This document shows, piece after piece, positions 16,768 through 24,571 of a stretch of DNA of 41,974 nucleotides (position 1 is its first letter; the number at the start of each line of letters is the position of its first letter). Source of the DNA: Pseudomonadota bacterium (GTDB lineage Bacteria > Pseudomonadota > Gammaproteobacteria > Steroidobacterales > Woeseiaceae). The translations under genes and the position numbers were made by a program. The stretch lies in the NCBI GenBank assembly GCA_027621915.1, contig JAQCAD010000028.1, forward strand, positions 1 through 41,974. The letters are read 5' to 3'. A model generated the notes under the pieces. That model did not search any database. It had not been told where the DNA came from and worked only from the letters and a program-made list of their open reading frames with translations.

Positions 16768-17304
16768 ATGAAAATTCTCACAGTTGCACTGATTGGGCTC
16801 GCAACACTGTTTGCCGCCAATACTCACGCTGACGAGGGGCTGTCGCTCGGCGCATCGGTTGGTTACGTAGAAATTCAGGACAGTGACCCGGGATTCGATT
16901 TCGACGCGAATGACACGGGCTACAAGATATTCGCCAGTTATACGGCTTCCAGCTATCTCGGAATCGAGGGCGGTTACATCGATTTCGGCAGCCCGGAGGA
17001 TATTGTCGGCGGTTTCCCAGGGGAAATTGATGCATCCGGCTGGAATCTTTATGGGGTAGGCAACCTGCCACTCTCTGATGGGGTTGATGTCTTTGCAAAA
17101 GCCGGTTTCGTCTCCTGGGAGGCAGACTCGATCATCGACGGCATTCTTGTCGATACAGAAGACGGCACTGATCTTGCGCTGGGACTTGGCGCACGCTGGA
17201 ATTCCGGCGGGTCATTTGGACTGCGTGCGGAAGTCGACTGGTTCGACATCGACGAGGCCGACAGTGTCTGGATGGCATCAGTCGGTTTCGAGCTACGATT
17301 CTGA
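16768..17304 (+). CDS. Outer-membrane beta-barrel protein, OmpA-like/porin-type
   Basis: A 178-residue exported protein with a clear signal peptide (MKILTVALIGLATLFAANTHA, cleavage near residue 21). The mature part alternates polar and non-polar residues in short strands (GYKIFASYTASSYLGIEGGYIDFGS, GWNLYGVGNLP, LGLGARWNSGGSFGLRAEVDWFDI) with an 8-stranded feel. It ends in VGFELRF, a terminal Phe that is the classic recognition signal for the BAM complex. AGAGGA lies about 10 bases before the ATG, which sets the start. No OmpA peptidoglycan domain is present. Function unknown, perhaps adhesion or small-molecule permeability. Its last 12 bases overlap the DUF1697 gene on the other strand. Confidence 0.82.
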   Translation: MKILTVALIGLATLFAANTHADEGLSLGASVGYVEIQDSDPGFDFDANDTGYKIFASYTASSYLGIEGGYIDFGSPEDIVGGFPGEIDASGWNLYGVGNLPLSDGVDVFAKAGFVSWEADSIIDGILVDTEDGTDLALGLGARWNSGGSFGLRAEVDWFDIDEADSVWMASVGFELRF

Positions 17305-17847
17305 TTCCCCTGCGGCACCCGCAAGCTGGAGAACTTTCTCGACGGTTCTCCAGTTGCGGGCCGTCGCTGGAACGCCAAGGTACTTTTCAACTTTGGCCGC
17401 CAGTTTCGAGCGCCCAATTCCGTCAGGCGCGTGCAGATAAAAGATTCGGTCAATCAGTCGATAATGTTCGGTCGCACTCTTTGACGCGTCCAGAGCCGCC
17501 CAATCTGCATTGCACACATCTTCAGCCAGGAAGTCGAGATGCAATGATTTCGGCTCGTGCTCCGCATCAGGAAACGGATTGGCAGCATGCGCGCCAATCA
17601 ATTGCTCATTGGTCAAAAGCAGGACATCCGGTGCAAAACCGAATCCGGATTTCACCGCCTTGCAGATCTTTGGCGGCAGAATACCTGCGTTTTTTTCCCT
17701 ATGAAAAAATATGACATTGCCGCTTTGGATGTAAGTCAGAATATCAACGCAATCCAGACCTTGAAGCAAAGATGTAAGCGCTTTCATCGGTAGAACATGA
17801 CGGCCACCGACATTGATACCGCGAAACAATGCAATCCATAAGCTCAT
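17293..17847 (-). CDS. DUF1697 family protein
   Basis: A 184-residue soluble protein with the family opening MSLWIALFRGINVGGRHVLPMKAL, the ILTYIQSGNVIF strand, LLTNEQLIGAHAANPF and a C-terminal RNWRTVEKVLQLA. These blocks define DUF1697, a ferredoxin-like-fold family of unknown function found across bacteria. Length matches the family. It overlaps the end of the barrel gene by 12 bases in the convergent direction. It is otherwise alone, and divergent from the rhomboid gene. Confidence 0.9.
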   Translation of the reverse strand: MSLWIALFRGINVGGRHVLPMKALTSLLQGLDCVDILTYIQSGNVIFFHREKNAGILPPKICKAVKSGFGFAPDVLLLTNEQLIGAHAANPFPDAEHEPKSLHLDFLAEDVCNADWAALDASKSATEHYRLIDRIFYLHAPDGIGRSKLAAKVEKYLGVPATARNWRTVEKVLQLAGAAGESES

Positions 17848-17953
17848 ATCGTGACGCTATCATGCTATGAAAGTCCGATAAAGACGATGAACCGGCCAGG
17901 CTGAGGCATAATGTCGCTCGTATCAGTCCTGCTACTTCCAAGGTGACTTTCGA

Positions 17954-18559
17954 ATGGATCTGACCGGTCAGAAAGGTGCGAGTATTATTTTCGCTGCAAC
18001 AATAATCACCAGCCTCCTGGGATTATTTGCAAACCCGAAAATTATCGATCGTAGTTTGTTCAGGCCGTACTGGTTTTTGCGCTCGAAACAGTACGACACA
18101 ATCTACATGAGCGGATTCGTTCACGCCGACGTCGGACACCTGGCGTTTAACATGATTACGTTTTACTTTTTCGCGTTCGGCCTTGAATTGCAGATCGGGA
18201 CGCTGGAATTCATTTTTCTGTATGCGACGGGTCTTGTGCTGAGCCATGCCTGCACCTACCACAAACATAAAGTAAATCCGGAATACGCATCGTTGGGTGC
18301 ATCAGGCGCAATCTCGGCCGTGTTGTTCGCGTATATCGTGTACTTCCCGACAACGACGCTGATCATTCTGCCAATTCCGATTCCTATTCCAGCAGCGCTC
18401 TTCGCTGTGAGTTACGTCGCCTACTCCTATTGGGCTTCGACGCAGCAGAAGGGTCGCATAAATCACGATGCGCATCTTTGCGGCGCCATCAGCGGGCTAA
18501 TATTTGTGGCTTTTACGGATCCGGGAGCCTTCAGCAACCTTATGCGGTTGCTGGACTAG
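17954..18559 (+). CDS. Rhomboid family intramembrane serine protease
   Basis: A 201-residue six-helix membrane protein with rhomboid hallmarks. The oxyanion residues H62 and N66 are in VGHLAFN; the nucleophile S117 is in LGASGA; the second catalytic residue is His in the INHDAHLCGAISG motif (H174 most likely, H171 adjacent). A PIPIPIPAA run lies in a helix boundary around 140-148. All catalytic residues being present, it should be an active intramembrane protease releasing membrane-anchored proteins. No extra domain is fused. It is divergent from DUF1697 and converges tightly with the DUF2167 gene (9 bases between stops). Substrates unknown. Confidence 0.93.
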   Translation: MDLTGQKGASIIFAATIITSLLGLFANPKIIDRSLFRPYWFLRSKQYDTIYMSGFVHADVGHLAFNMITFYFFAFGLELQIGTLEFIFLYATGLVLSHACTYHKHKVNPEYASLGASGAISAVLFAYIVYFPTTTLIILPIPIPIPAALFAVSYVAYSYWASTQQKGRINHDAHLCGAISGLIFVAFTDPGAFSNLMRLLD

Positions 18560-18568
18560 AATCCGGCC

Positions 18569-19495
18569 TTATTTCGGGGGCGTTAACTCGTTGGATCCAA
18601 ACATGCCCTTCATTTTCCGGGCTAATGCACCCAGCCCGATCAGGATGAAAACGCCGACCTTTTTGAGCAGCAACGCTGCTGCGGCCAGCGATCCGGTTTT
18701 GGCGGCAACTTTGCCGGCGACCAGCGCCCCAACCCCGTAGGCGGCCACTTCATCAATACTGGAGTCGAAGTCTTCGTAGCGGCGTCCTGAATTAAATTCT
18801 GCCATCGCGAGCACCGCTTCGCGGCTTTCGTTGATGGCGTCTAACTGGCTGGTTGGAGCGATGAACGTCATGCTGAGTACGCCGGTTCGCCCCAGTGCGC
18901 GAATCTCGTAGTTAAGTGTCGTTTCGTCCATGTCGCCAAACTGAATCTCTTTGGCCCAATACAGTTTTCGGGACGAAGCTTCGTAGTGCGGCGGCTCAGC
19001 CCAACCCACGATTTCGATCGGTTCGTATCCTTCATCGATGCGATCCGGATTGGCAGCACGCGCTTCATATTGCATTTCTTCAAGCAGCTCGTCGTAGTCA
19101 ATATCGGCGGCATCGTCATCAGATACGTGGCCATCATCGGAATACGCAATGGTCACTGCCCAGGCATCATGGTCCAGTGGTGTGAGACCGGCCGGAAACA
19201 ACATGCCCAGGACTTCCTGGCCTGGCGGATTGCCCCACATGTCGACCAGAACAGTTTCCGCATCGTCTTCGTCCAAAAAATAGAATTCTTTCGGGACTGA
19301 AAGGGTCACGAGATCACCACCGATGGTGATGTCTCCCGTCTGAGGATTTAGCGAGTCTACAATCGCCTGCAATTCTTCCAGGTAAGCCGCTTCTTCTGCG
19401 GATAACTCACCTTCCTGCGCGAAAGCCGACGAAGTCAGCAAGCAGAGAAATACTAAAGTGCTGGGCATGAGCTGTCTGAATACGGGCAGGCGCAT
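18569..19495 (-). CDS. DUF2167 family membrane protein
   Basis: A 308-residue exported membrane-anchored protein. A signal peptide (about 1-26, ending SAFAQ) is followed by a long periplasmic domain with TGDITIGGDLVTLSVPKEFYFL, DMWGNPPG, VLGMLFPAG, WAVTIAYSDDGHVSDDDAADIDYDELL and a GWAEPPHY strand. This is DUF2167. A C-terminal hydrophobic stretch (about 255-295, ALVAGKVAAKTGSLAAAALLLKKVGVFILIGLGAL) anchors it. The region DSSIDEVAAYGVGALVAGK is also family-typical. Function unknown. AGGAGA lies about 8 bases before the ATG at 19493-19495. Convergent with the rhomboid gene. Confidence 0.85.
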   Translation of the reverse strand: MRLPVFRQLMPSTLVFLCLLTSSAFAQEGELSAEEAAYLEELQAIVDSLNPQTGDITIGGDLVTLSVPKEFYFLDEDDAETVLVDMWGNPPGQEVLGMLFPAGLTPLDHDAWAVTIAYSDDGHVSDDDAADIDYDELLEEMQYEARAANPDRIDEGYEPIEIVGWAEPPHYEASSRKLYWAKEIQFGDMDETTLNYEIRALGRTGVLSMTFIAPTSQLDAINESREAVLAMAEFNSGRRYEDFDSSIDEVAAYGVGALVAGKVAAKTGSLAAAALLLKKVGVFILIGLGALARKMKGMFGSNELTPPK

Positions 19496-19752
19496 AACGA
19501 TCTCCTGGTTGGTTGTCCCGGTACGAGTCGACTCTAAAAGCTAACTAACCAGCTCGGGTGAGCCAGTAATCACGTCACATATCTCCATGATTTTATTGGC
19601 CAGATTCCTCATTTCTGAGTATTCTTGGCGCCTGTTCGTAGATGAACAAAGGCGGCGATCGGGTTCGCATTGCCGGTTTCTGTACGGCGAACCCAGAATC
19701 CAGGCCCTCCCCAGGCAAATAGACCTCATCGACTGATTCAGGAGTGATGCAC
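19496..19752. promoter_or_regulatory. Divergent intergenic region
   Basis: A 257-base spacer between the divergent DUF2167 and F420-reductase-like genes. It must contain promoters for both, but I found no convincing -35/-10 pair, hairpin or small gene. The AGGAG at 19740-19744 is the ribosome site of the right-hand gene. Confidence 0.4.
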
Positions 19753-20451
19753 ATGTTTCCGAGACTTACTTTATTCGCGGTATCGATTGCGTTTGTCACG
19801 CTCGCAAACGATGCATTGGCAGAGCGCATTGCCATAATCGGTACCGGTAACGTCGCTGGCGCACTGGGGCCGGAGTTTGCTGCACTGGGACACAACATTG
19901 TCTATGGCTCGCGTGACCCGTCCCGCGAAGACGTCAAGGCACTGCTCAGCCAGACGGGCGGCAACGCAGCAGCAACATCACCGTCTGAATCCGTTGCTGG
20001 TGCCGATATCATCGTGCTTGCAGTTCCTGGCGGCCTCGCCGAAACCATTACCAGGGATCTCGGTGATCTGTCCGGCAAGATCATCATCGACCCGACCAAC
20101 AACTATTCCCGCGAGGGTGTACCACACCTGGTTGGCGACACGTCGAACGGAGAACTCATCCAGCGTGCCGCACCTGCTGCTTATGTTGTCAAAGCTTTCA
20201 ACACCCTCAACTGGCGTCAAATGGTGGATCCGGATTCATCAGGTGGTCCGGTGTCGATTCCTCTTGCGGGCGACAATGCGGCGGCCAAGTCCAAAGTGGC
20301 TGAACTGGTTACCGGAATGGGTCTTGAGCCGGTTGATGTCGGGCCAATCCAGAATGCGCGCCACGTTGAGGGCATGCTCGTCTTGTGGGCCCATGCTCGT
20401 GCCAATGGGGCAGCGTTCAATTACCACCTTCGTAAAGTACCGACGGAATAG
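19753..20451 (+). CDS. F420-reductase/NADP-oxidoreductase-like, with signal peptide
   Basis: A 233-residue protein of the coenzyme-F420-dependent NADP oxidoreductase-like (and STEAP-like) Rossmann family. It has the nucleotide-binding motif GTGNVAGALG at residues 30-39, GSRDP near 54, DIIVLAVPGG, IIDPTNNYS and AFNTLNWRQMVDP, all family-typical. Unusually, the first strand is directly preceded by a convincing Sec signal peptide (MFPRLTLFAVSIAFVTLANDALA, cleavage near residue 23). I choose the third candidate start (ATG 19753), because AGGAG lies 8 bases before it; GTG 19744 and ATG 19747 are too close. If exported, access to NADPH in the periplasm is a puzzle. It lacks the riboflavin-like F420 context and the cofactor is unknown. 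Confidence 0.8.
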   Translation: MFPRLTLFAVSIAFVTLANDALAERIAIIGTGNVAGALGPEFAALGHNIVYGSRDPSREDVKALLSQTGGNAAATSPSESVAGADIIVLAVPGGLAETITRDLGDLSGKIIIDPTNNYSREGVPHLVGDTSNGELIQRAAPAAYVVKAFNTLNWRQMVDPDSSGGPVSIPLAGDNAAAKSKVAELVTGMGLEPVDVGPIQNARHVEGMLVLWAHARANGAAFNYHLRKVPTE

Positions 20452-20538
20452 ACAAAACGCCTGATTTCGGCGCCTCAAGATGGCTTTTTGTGACATAACT
20501 CCCTGAAAAACCATGGCCTGACCAGCAAACTGCATATT

Positions 20539-20565
20539 CGGTGGCGCACTTTAGTGTGCGCACCG
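20539..20565 (+). promoter_or_regulatory. Hairpin in the 5' leader of the ExeA-like gene
   Basis: CGGTG(G)CGCAC pairs with GTGCGCACCG around a TTTAGT loop: 10 pairs with one bulged G. No T-run follows. It ends 15 bases before the AGGA ribosome site of the gene at 20589, so it could affect translation or mRNA stability, or be part of an operator. Function inferred only. Confidence 0.45.
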
Positions 20566-20588
20566 CTTAATCACGCTGCAGGATTGCC

Positions 20589-23327
20589 ATGTACGAGAAG
20601 CATTTTGGCCTGACATCAAGACCCTTCGGCTCCAAAGCCGAAGGCGCCAAAGTCTTTGTCGGACCTCAGCAAAGCCAGGCTATCAAGAGTATTCAGAAAG
20701 CCCTCGGTGCGCCGGATGGCGTCGTGACAGTTACAGGTCCTGCAGGCGCCGGCAAGACAACAATAGTCGACCGCGCTCTTGGGACACTTGCAACGGGTCG
20801 CACGGCTGCGCGCATTGGCCGCATGCAAATGTCGTCTCAGGAAGTCGTCGACCTGTTAATGGCCGGATTTCGAATTAAGCAGAGTCAGCAGGGGTCCATT
20901 CGACGCTTTGCAGCATTCAGGCGCCTGCTAAAGGCGCAGAGCGAAAGCGGAATCCCGGTGGCAATTGTCGTCGAGGACGCGCAACGACTCGGCGCTGAAG
21001 CGCTTGCTGAAGTGGAGGCACTAACTGCTGCCGACGCCGGCGACGACGGTGGCAGCGCGAATATCATATTGATGGGTCAGCGGGGCCTGTACGATCTGCT
21101 GTCGACTCCCGATCTCACTCGCCTGAAACAACGCATCCGATTGCGGCATGTCGTAACACCGTTATCGCTCGCTGAAGTTCAGGGTTACCTGAAACATGCT
21201 ATTCGTGAAGCGGGTGGAGACTACGACAGTATTTTCGACAATGGCGTTTTGGAAGTCGTCTTCGGTTGTTCTGAAGGAATACCGCGGATGATCAACACGC
21301 TTTGCGAAACTGCGTTGACGACAGCGATGGAGGACCACAGCGCCCGGGTTACGGTGGCACTGATAAACCAGGTCGCCGCTAGCGTTTTTGGTTACGTGTC
21401 CGAATCAAGTGAAGTGATACTCGCATCTCCGGTCGCACCCCGTCAGCCGCTTCAACCGAGGTCTGAATCTCCTGCACGAGCTGCCAATGTAAATGATGTT
21501 GACGAAGATATCGACTGGGAAACACCGCCAGCACGAACAATTGACGCGGCAAACGGGATGGTCGGCACTGCGAATTTCAACGTGGCAAAAGTGAGCGAAG
21601 ATGAGTTCGGACACGACATTATCGTCGAATCAGGATGCTTCCCGATAGTCACAGAAATCACGGCGGCCGAGCCGTTAATTGTCTCCGCCCCTGATGACGA
21701 ACCCGACGTCATCGCGATCCCCGATCTCATCAATGACACACAGCCGGAATTGCCGAGATTCAAACTGCCAGACGTGGACGGTGAGGCCAACATACCTGTG
21801 TTGAAGTTGCACGCCGGCGACTCAGCCGACGATGCGGATGAAGAATCGGATATCGAATCCACACGAACGTTGGCACAACCGGTAGGGCTCAAAATTGATG
21901 AAGCGGTGTCACAGTTGATGGTATCGGAATCGACGACTGCAGCCCGGCAATCAACCGGTAATCATTCAGACGAACATTTCGATCTGGATGCGGCACTTTC
22001 GCCAGAGGTTGAATCGACCAATCTTATGCCTGGCATCACGCATAACATCGACGCATTCGCCAGCCAGAATCTGGAAGACACAATCATTCAGGAGGTCGTA
22101 GAGCCTGCGCCGATACCAAAGCCGAAGCCGGCTGAAGATAAAAGGCCAGTACACGGTGACCTTCCAACCTTGTCCAATTCAATGCGCATCGATGTCGGGA
22201 GGCAGGTGGCGCGGGCGAAGAGAACCGAGCCTGACGAGGCGCCCCAAAAGGCGATACCTGCTCCGCCCTCGGTTGAAGTACCGGAAATTCGGGCAGAGGA
22301 AATCGAGCCGGATGCGGCACCGCCAAAGGTGATGCCTGCTCCGCCCCCGGTTGAAGTACCGGAAATTCGGTCAACGAAAATCGAGCCGGATGCGGCACCG
22401 CCAAAGGTGATGCCTGCTCCGCCCTCGGTCGAAGTACCGGAAATTCGGTCAACGAAAACCGCGCCTGATGCGACCCCCCCGGCGGCGAAGCCAGCTCCGT
22501 CATCGATCGAAACGCCAAAAGCGCCGGCGATACAGAAACCTGTGGTGGAAGTCGGGTCGACGAATCGCCCTTCGAACATTGACGCACTGGAGGAGGCCCT
22601 CGCCGCGGCCAGGAATGGCGAAATGGCATCTCAGACCGCAGTTCCGGCAATTCCCAAAGTCAATGGCACCGCACCGAAGCTGCCGCTCGAAGAAGCGCCG
22701 GCGTTCGTACCTCAAATTACACTGGATAAGGTTATTGCGGATCAACGAGCCAAAAACGTCGATTTCGAGAAATTCCACCAGGAAATCAGCAACGCAAGTT
22801 CACTGGAAGATTTTAGTGACGCCATGGCAGAAACGCTGTTTGGTTGTGAAGCGTTCGATCAGCTCGCGGCTGAAGTTGTCGCGAACCCTCCCGAGGACAT
22901 GCAACTTGCGGAATATGAGTCATCACCAGTCAAACTCACGAGTGACGAAGTACCGCATGCCGCTAACGATGCATCGGACCTGCAACTGGAAGAGATTCCC
23001 AGCGCCAGTATCCAGGCGAAGAATCCGGTTTCCGAAGACAATGTCCCTTTGCGAGAATCAGTTTCATTGCGAATCGACATGTTGAACGCGATGAAAGCGA
23101 ATGCGGCGGCGGTAACAGAAAATGTTGAACTCGGTGCGGACCGACCTGTAAGAGACCCATCAAGACCAAGAGGTCCTCAACCAGAGCCAATTGAGAATCA
23201 GATCAATACGTCCATTACCCAGACGCTCGAGGCGCTCAACATTGCGAAAATGACCGAGTCCATGGATGAAGAAAAGGTCGAGAAAAAATCCAGCAGATTG
23301 TTTGGCCTCTTCAAGAAGTCTTCCTGA
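20589..23327 (+). CDS. ExeA/GspA-like AAA ATPase with long repeat-containing tail
   Basis: A 912-residue cytoplasmic protein. Residues 1-270 form an AAA+ ATPase of the ExeA/TniB-type (opening MYEKHFGLTSRPF is typical), with Walker A GPAGAGKTT at 50-58, Walker B VAIVVEDAQ around 124-132, and a sensor-like GQRGLYDLL, LKQRIRLR and EGIPRMINTLCE. The remaining 640 residues are acidic, rich in Pro, Ala, Glu, Asp, and probably disordered. They contain a 26-residue unit (78 bp) with core PAPPSVEVPEIRSTKIEPDAAPPKVM, repeated about 3.9 times at 22227-22529. The last part (about 690-780 and the basic C-terminus FGLFKKSS) has helices. No transmembrane segment or peptidoglycan-binding domain is seen, unlike ExeA. 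No partner genes (ExeB, GspD) are nearby. Role unknown. Confidence 0.85.
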   Translation: MYEKHFGLTSRPFGSKAEGAKVFVGPQQSQAIKSIQKALGAPDGVVTVTGPAGAGKTTIVDRALGTLATGRTAARIGRMQMSSQEVVDLLMAGFRIKQSQQGSIRRFAAFRRLLKAQSESGIPVAIVVEDAQRLGAEALAEVEALTAADAGDDGGSANIILMGQRGLYDLLSTPDLTRLKQRIRLRHVVTPLSLAEVQGYLKHAIREAGGDYDSIFDNGVLEVVFGCSEGIPRMINTLCETALTTAMEDHSARVTVALINQVAASVFGYVSESSEVILASPVAPRQPLQPRSESPARAANVNDVDEDIDWETPPARTIDAANGMVGTANFNVAKVSEDEFGHDIIVESGCFPIVTEITAAEPLIVSAPDDEPDVIAIPDLINDTQPELPRFKLPDVDGEANIPVLKLHAGDSADDADEESDIESTRTLAQPVGLKIDEAVSQLMVSESTTAARQSTGNHSDEHFDLDAALSPEVESTNLMPGITHNIDAFASQNLEDTIIQEVVEPAPIPKPKPAEDKRPVHGDLPTLSNSMRIDVGRQVARAKRTEPDEAPQKAIPAPPSVEVPEIRAEEIEPDAAPPKVMPAPPPVEVPEIRSTKIEPDAAPPKVMPAPPSVEVPEIRSTKTAPDATPPAAKPAPSSIETPKAPAIQKPVVEVGSTNRPSNIDALEEALAAARNGEMASQTAVPAIPKVNGTAPKLPLEEAPAFVPQITLDKVIADQRAKNVDFEKFHQEISNASSLEDFSDAMAETLFGCEAFDQLAAEVVANPPEDMQLAEYESSPVKLTSDEVPHAANDASDLQLEEIPSASIQAKNPVSEDNVPLRESVSLRIDMLNAMKANAAAVTENVELGADRPVRDPSRPRGPQPEPIENQINTSITQTLEALNIAKMTESMDEEKVEKKSSRLFGLFKKSS
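22227..22529 (+). repeat. 78-bp tandem repeat within the ExeA-like gene
   Basis: Three full 78-bp copies at 22227-22304, 22305-22382 and 22383-22460, followed by a degenerate fourth from 22461. Copies 2 and 3 are nearly identical; copies 1 and 4 diverge at several codons. The unit is an exact multiple of 3, so copy-number change would keep the frame and alter the length of the Pro-rich tail by 26 residues per unit. Confidence 0.93.
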
Positions 23328-23380
23328 GTTTCAAAAGGATTACAGTAAACTGACATTCGGCCGTGCATCCGCACGTTCTT

Positions 23381-24571
23381 TCAATGTTCCGCGTAACCCG
23401 TCAGTTCAACATAGCCACGCCCTGCCAGGCGCGCACCCGCCGCTTGTCCGGAAACATCAACCGCGCCCTCCCAGTATTTGACGTTTGTCGTCAATTCCTG
23501 ATCGGCCATCACCGGTGTAACATCGAGGGAGAACCCAATTGACGGAATATCGATCTGCCACGCGGCCGGATATCGATCGTCGCGGTCATTTTTCCAATAG
23601 TCTTTCACCCATATCGAGACATCATCGCGCCCCAGGTGAACTGCATTCCCGTCTGGATCGATCCAGGTTCCTGCGGAGTGAATATCGATTGACCCGTCAT
23701 TTTGACGCAATTGGTAAAACATCAGGTCGCTTCCATCTGACAGTTGCAGTGCGAACCAGTCCCAGCCGCGCTGATCTTTTGAAAGCGCGCTGCTACTCCA
23801 TTCCCGATCAAGCCATGCCAGGCCAGTAACGGCGTAGGTCAGATCGCCGATCGTCACGGTTCCTGAGCTTTGCAATCGCGAAATAGAATAATAGAAAGAC
23901 GCATTGCCGGGCTCATCGGACTTTCGGGACAATCCGGCGTTGCCATTGAGCACCGGCCGCTTCAGTGGCTTAAGCTGAATGTCAATTCCGAAATCATCTT
24001 CATGTGCCGCAAGGCGCCATGAAGCATTCGGCGAAGCCGCATCAATCTTCCAGTCGTCCACCCAGACCCGGAATGGATCCGAGGTCGCCCCGGCAAGCCC
24101 CGCTCCCCCGCGGGAGTAGCGTTGCGCCACGTGAAACTGATCCGCGCCAACGTCAGTAATCGCAAAGTGTGCGATGTAGACCTGGTTGGTTCGCCAGGCT
24201 GATTCACTGGTCACGGTACCACCGGGAGTCAGTGAAAATCGGAAAAACGTCAATTCAAAGCCAAAGCGCTCGCCACTCCCATCGTCCGCATCGAGATTTC
24301 CGGTGACATACCACCATTCGTTGCGAAAATCCGGATGGGGTCCATGATCATCCGGAAAACTGAATACCGGAGGTTCGGTCGCTTTTTTGTAGCCTGCCAG
24401 ACCACCGTCACTCAGCAGATCCGATAACCGGGATGAACCCGGCAGCAATTCAGCGGGCGGATGCGTCCCTTGAACCGGTGCCTCGCAGCCCACGAAAAGT
24501 ATCGAAAATAATATAATTAAAACAGAGTTATACAACCCATTATTAATGTGATCTGACACGGCACTATTCAT
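23381..24571 (-). CDS. CrtC/AttH-like lipocalin-domain lipoprotein
   Basis: A 396-residue lipoprotein. The signal ends in a lipobox LFVGC with C29 as the lipidated cysteine. The mature part matches the AttH/CrtC-type double-lipocalin family: FSFPDDHGPHPDFRNEWWYVTGNL near the start, FELTFFRF, VYIAHFAITD, YSISRLQSSGTVTI, GLAWLDREWSS and the second barrel ending VKYWEGAVDVSG.AAG.RLAGRGYVELTGY. The family includes CrtC hydratases and AttH proteins encoded with ABC transporters. Here it is the last gene of such an operon; its start overlaps the permease stop by 8 bases (24564-24571). It most likely acts in the periplasm with that transporter. A carotenoid role is unlikely here. Confidence 0.88.
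   Translation of the reverse strand: MNSAVSDHINNGLYNSVLIILFSILFVGCEAPVQGTHPPAELLPGSSRLSDLLSDGGLAGYKKATEPPVFSFPDDHGPHPDFRNEWWYVTGNLDADDGSGERFGFELTFFRFSLTPGGTVTSESAWRTNQVYIAHFAITDVGADQFHVAQRYSRGGAGLAGATSDPFRVWVDDWKIDAASPNASWRLAAHEDDFGIDIQLKPLKRPVLNGNAGLSRKSDEPGNASFYYSISRLQSSGTVTIGDLTYAVTGLAWLDREWSSSALSKDQRGWDWFALQLSDGSDLMFYQLRQNDGSIDIHSAGTWIDPDGNAVHLGRDDVSIWVKDYWKNDRDDRYPAAWQIDIPSIGFSLDVTPVMADQELTTNVKYWEGAVDVSGQAAGARLAGRGYVELTGYAEH

Noticed and set aside
17293-17304. 12-base convergent overlap of the barrel and DUF1697 genes
   Set aside because: Real but common in compact genomes; not evidence of antisense regulation.
23381-24571. Hydroxyneurosporene hydratase (crtC)
   Set aside because: CrtC-like fold, but it is a lipoprotein in an ABC operon, which points to AttH.
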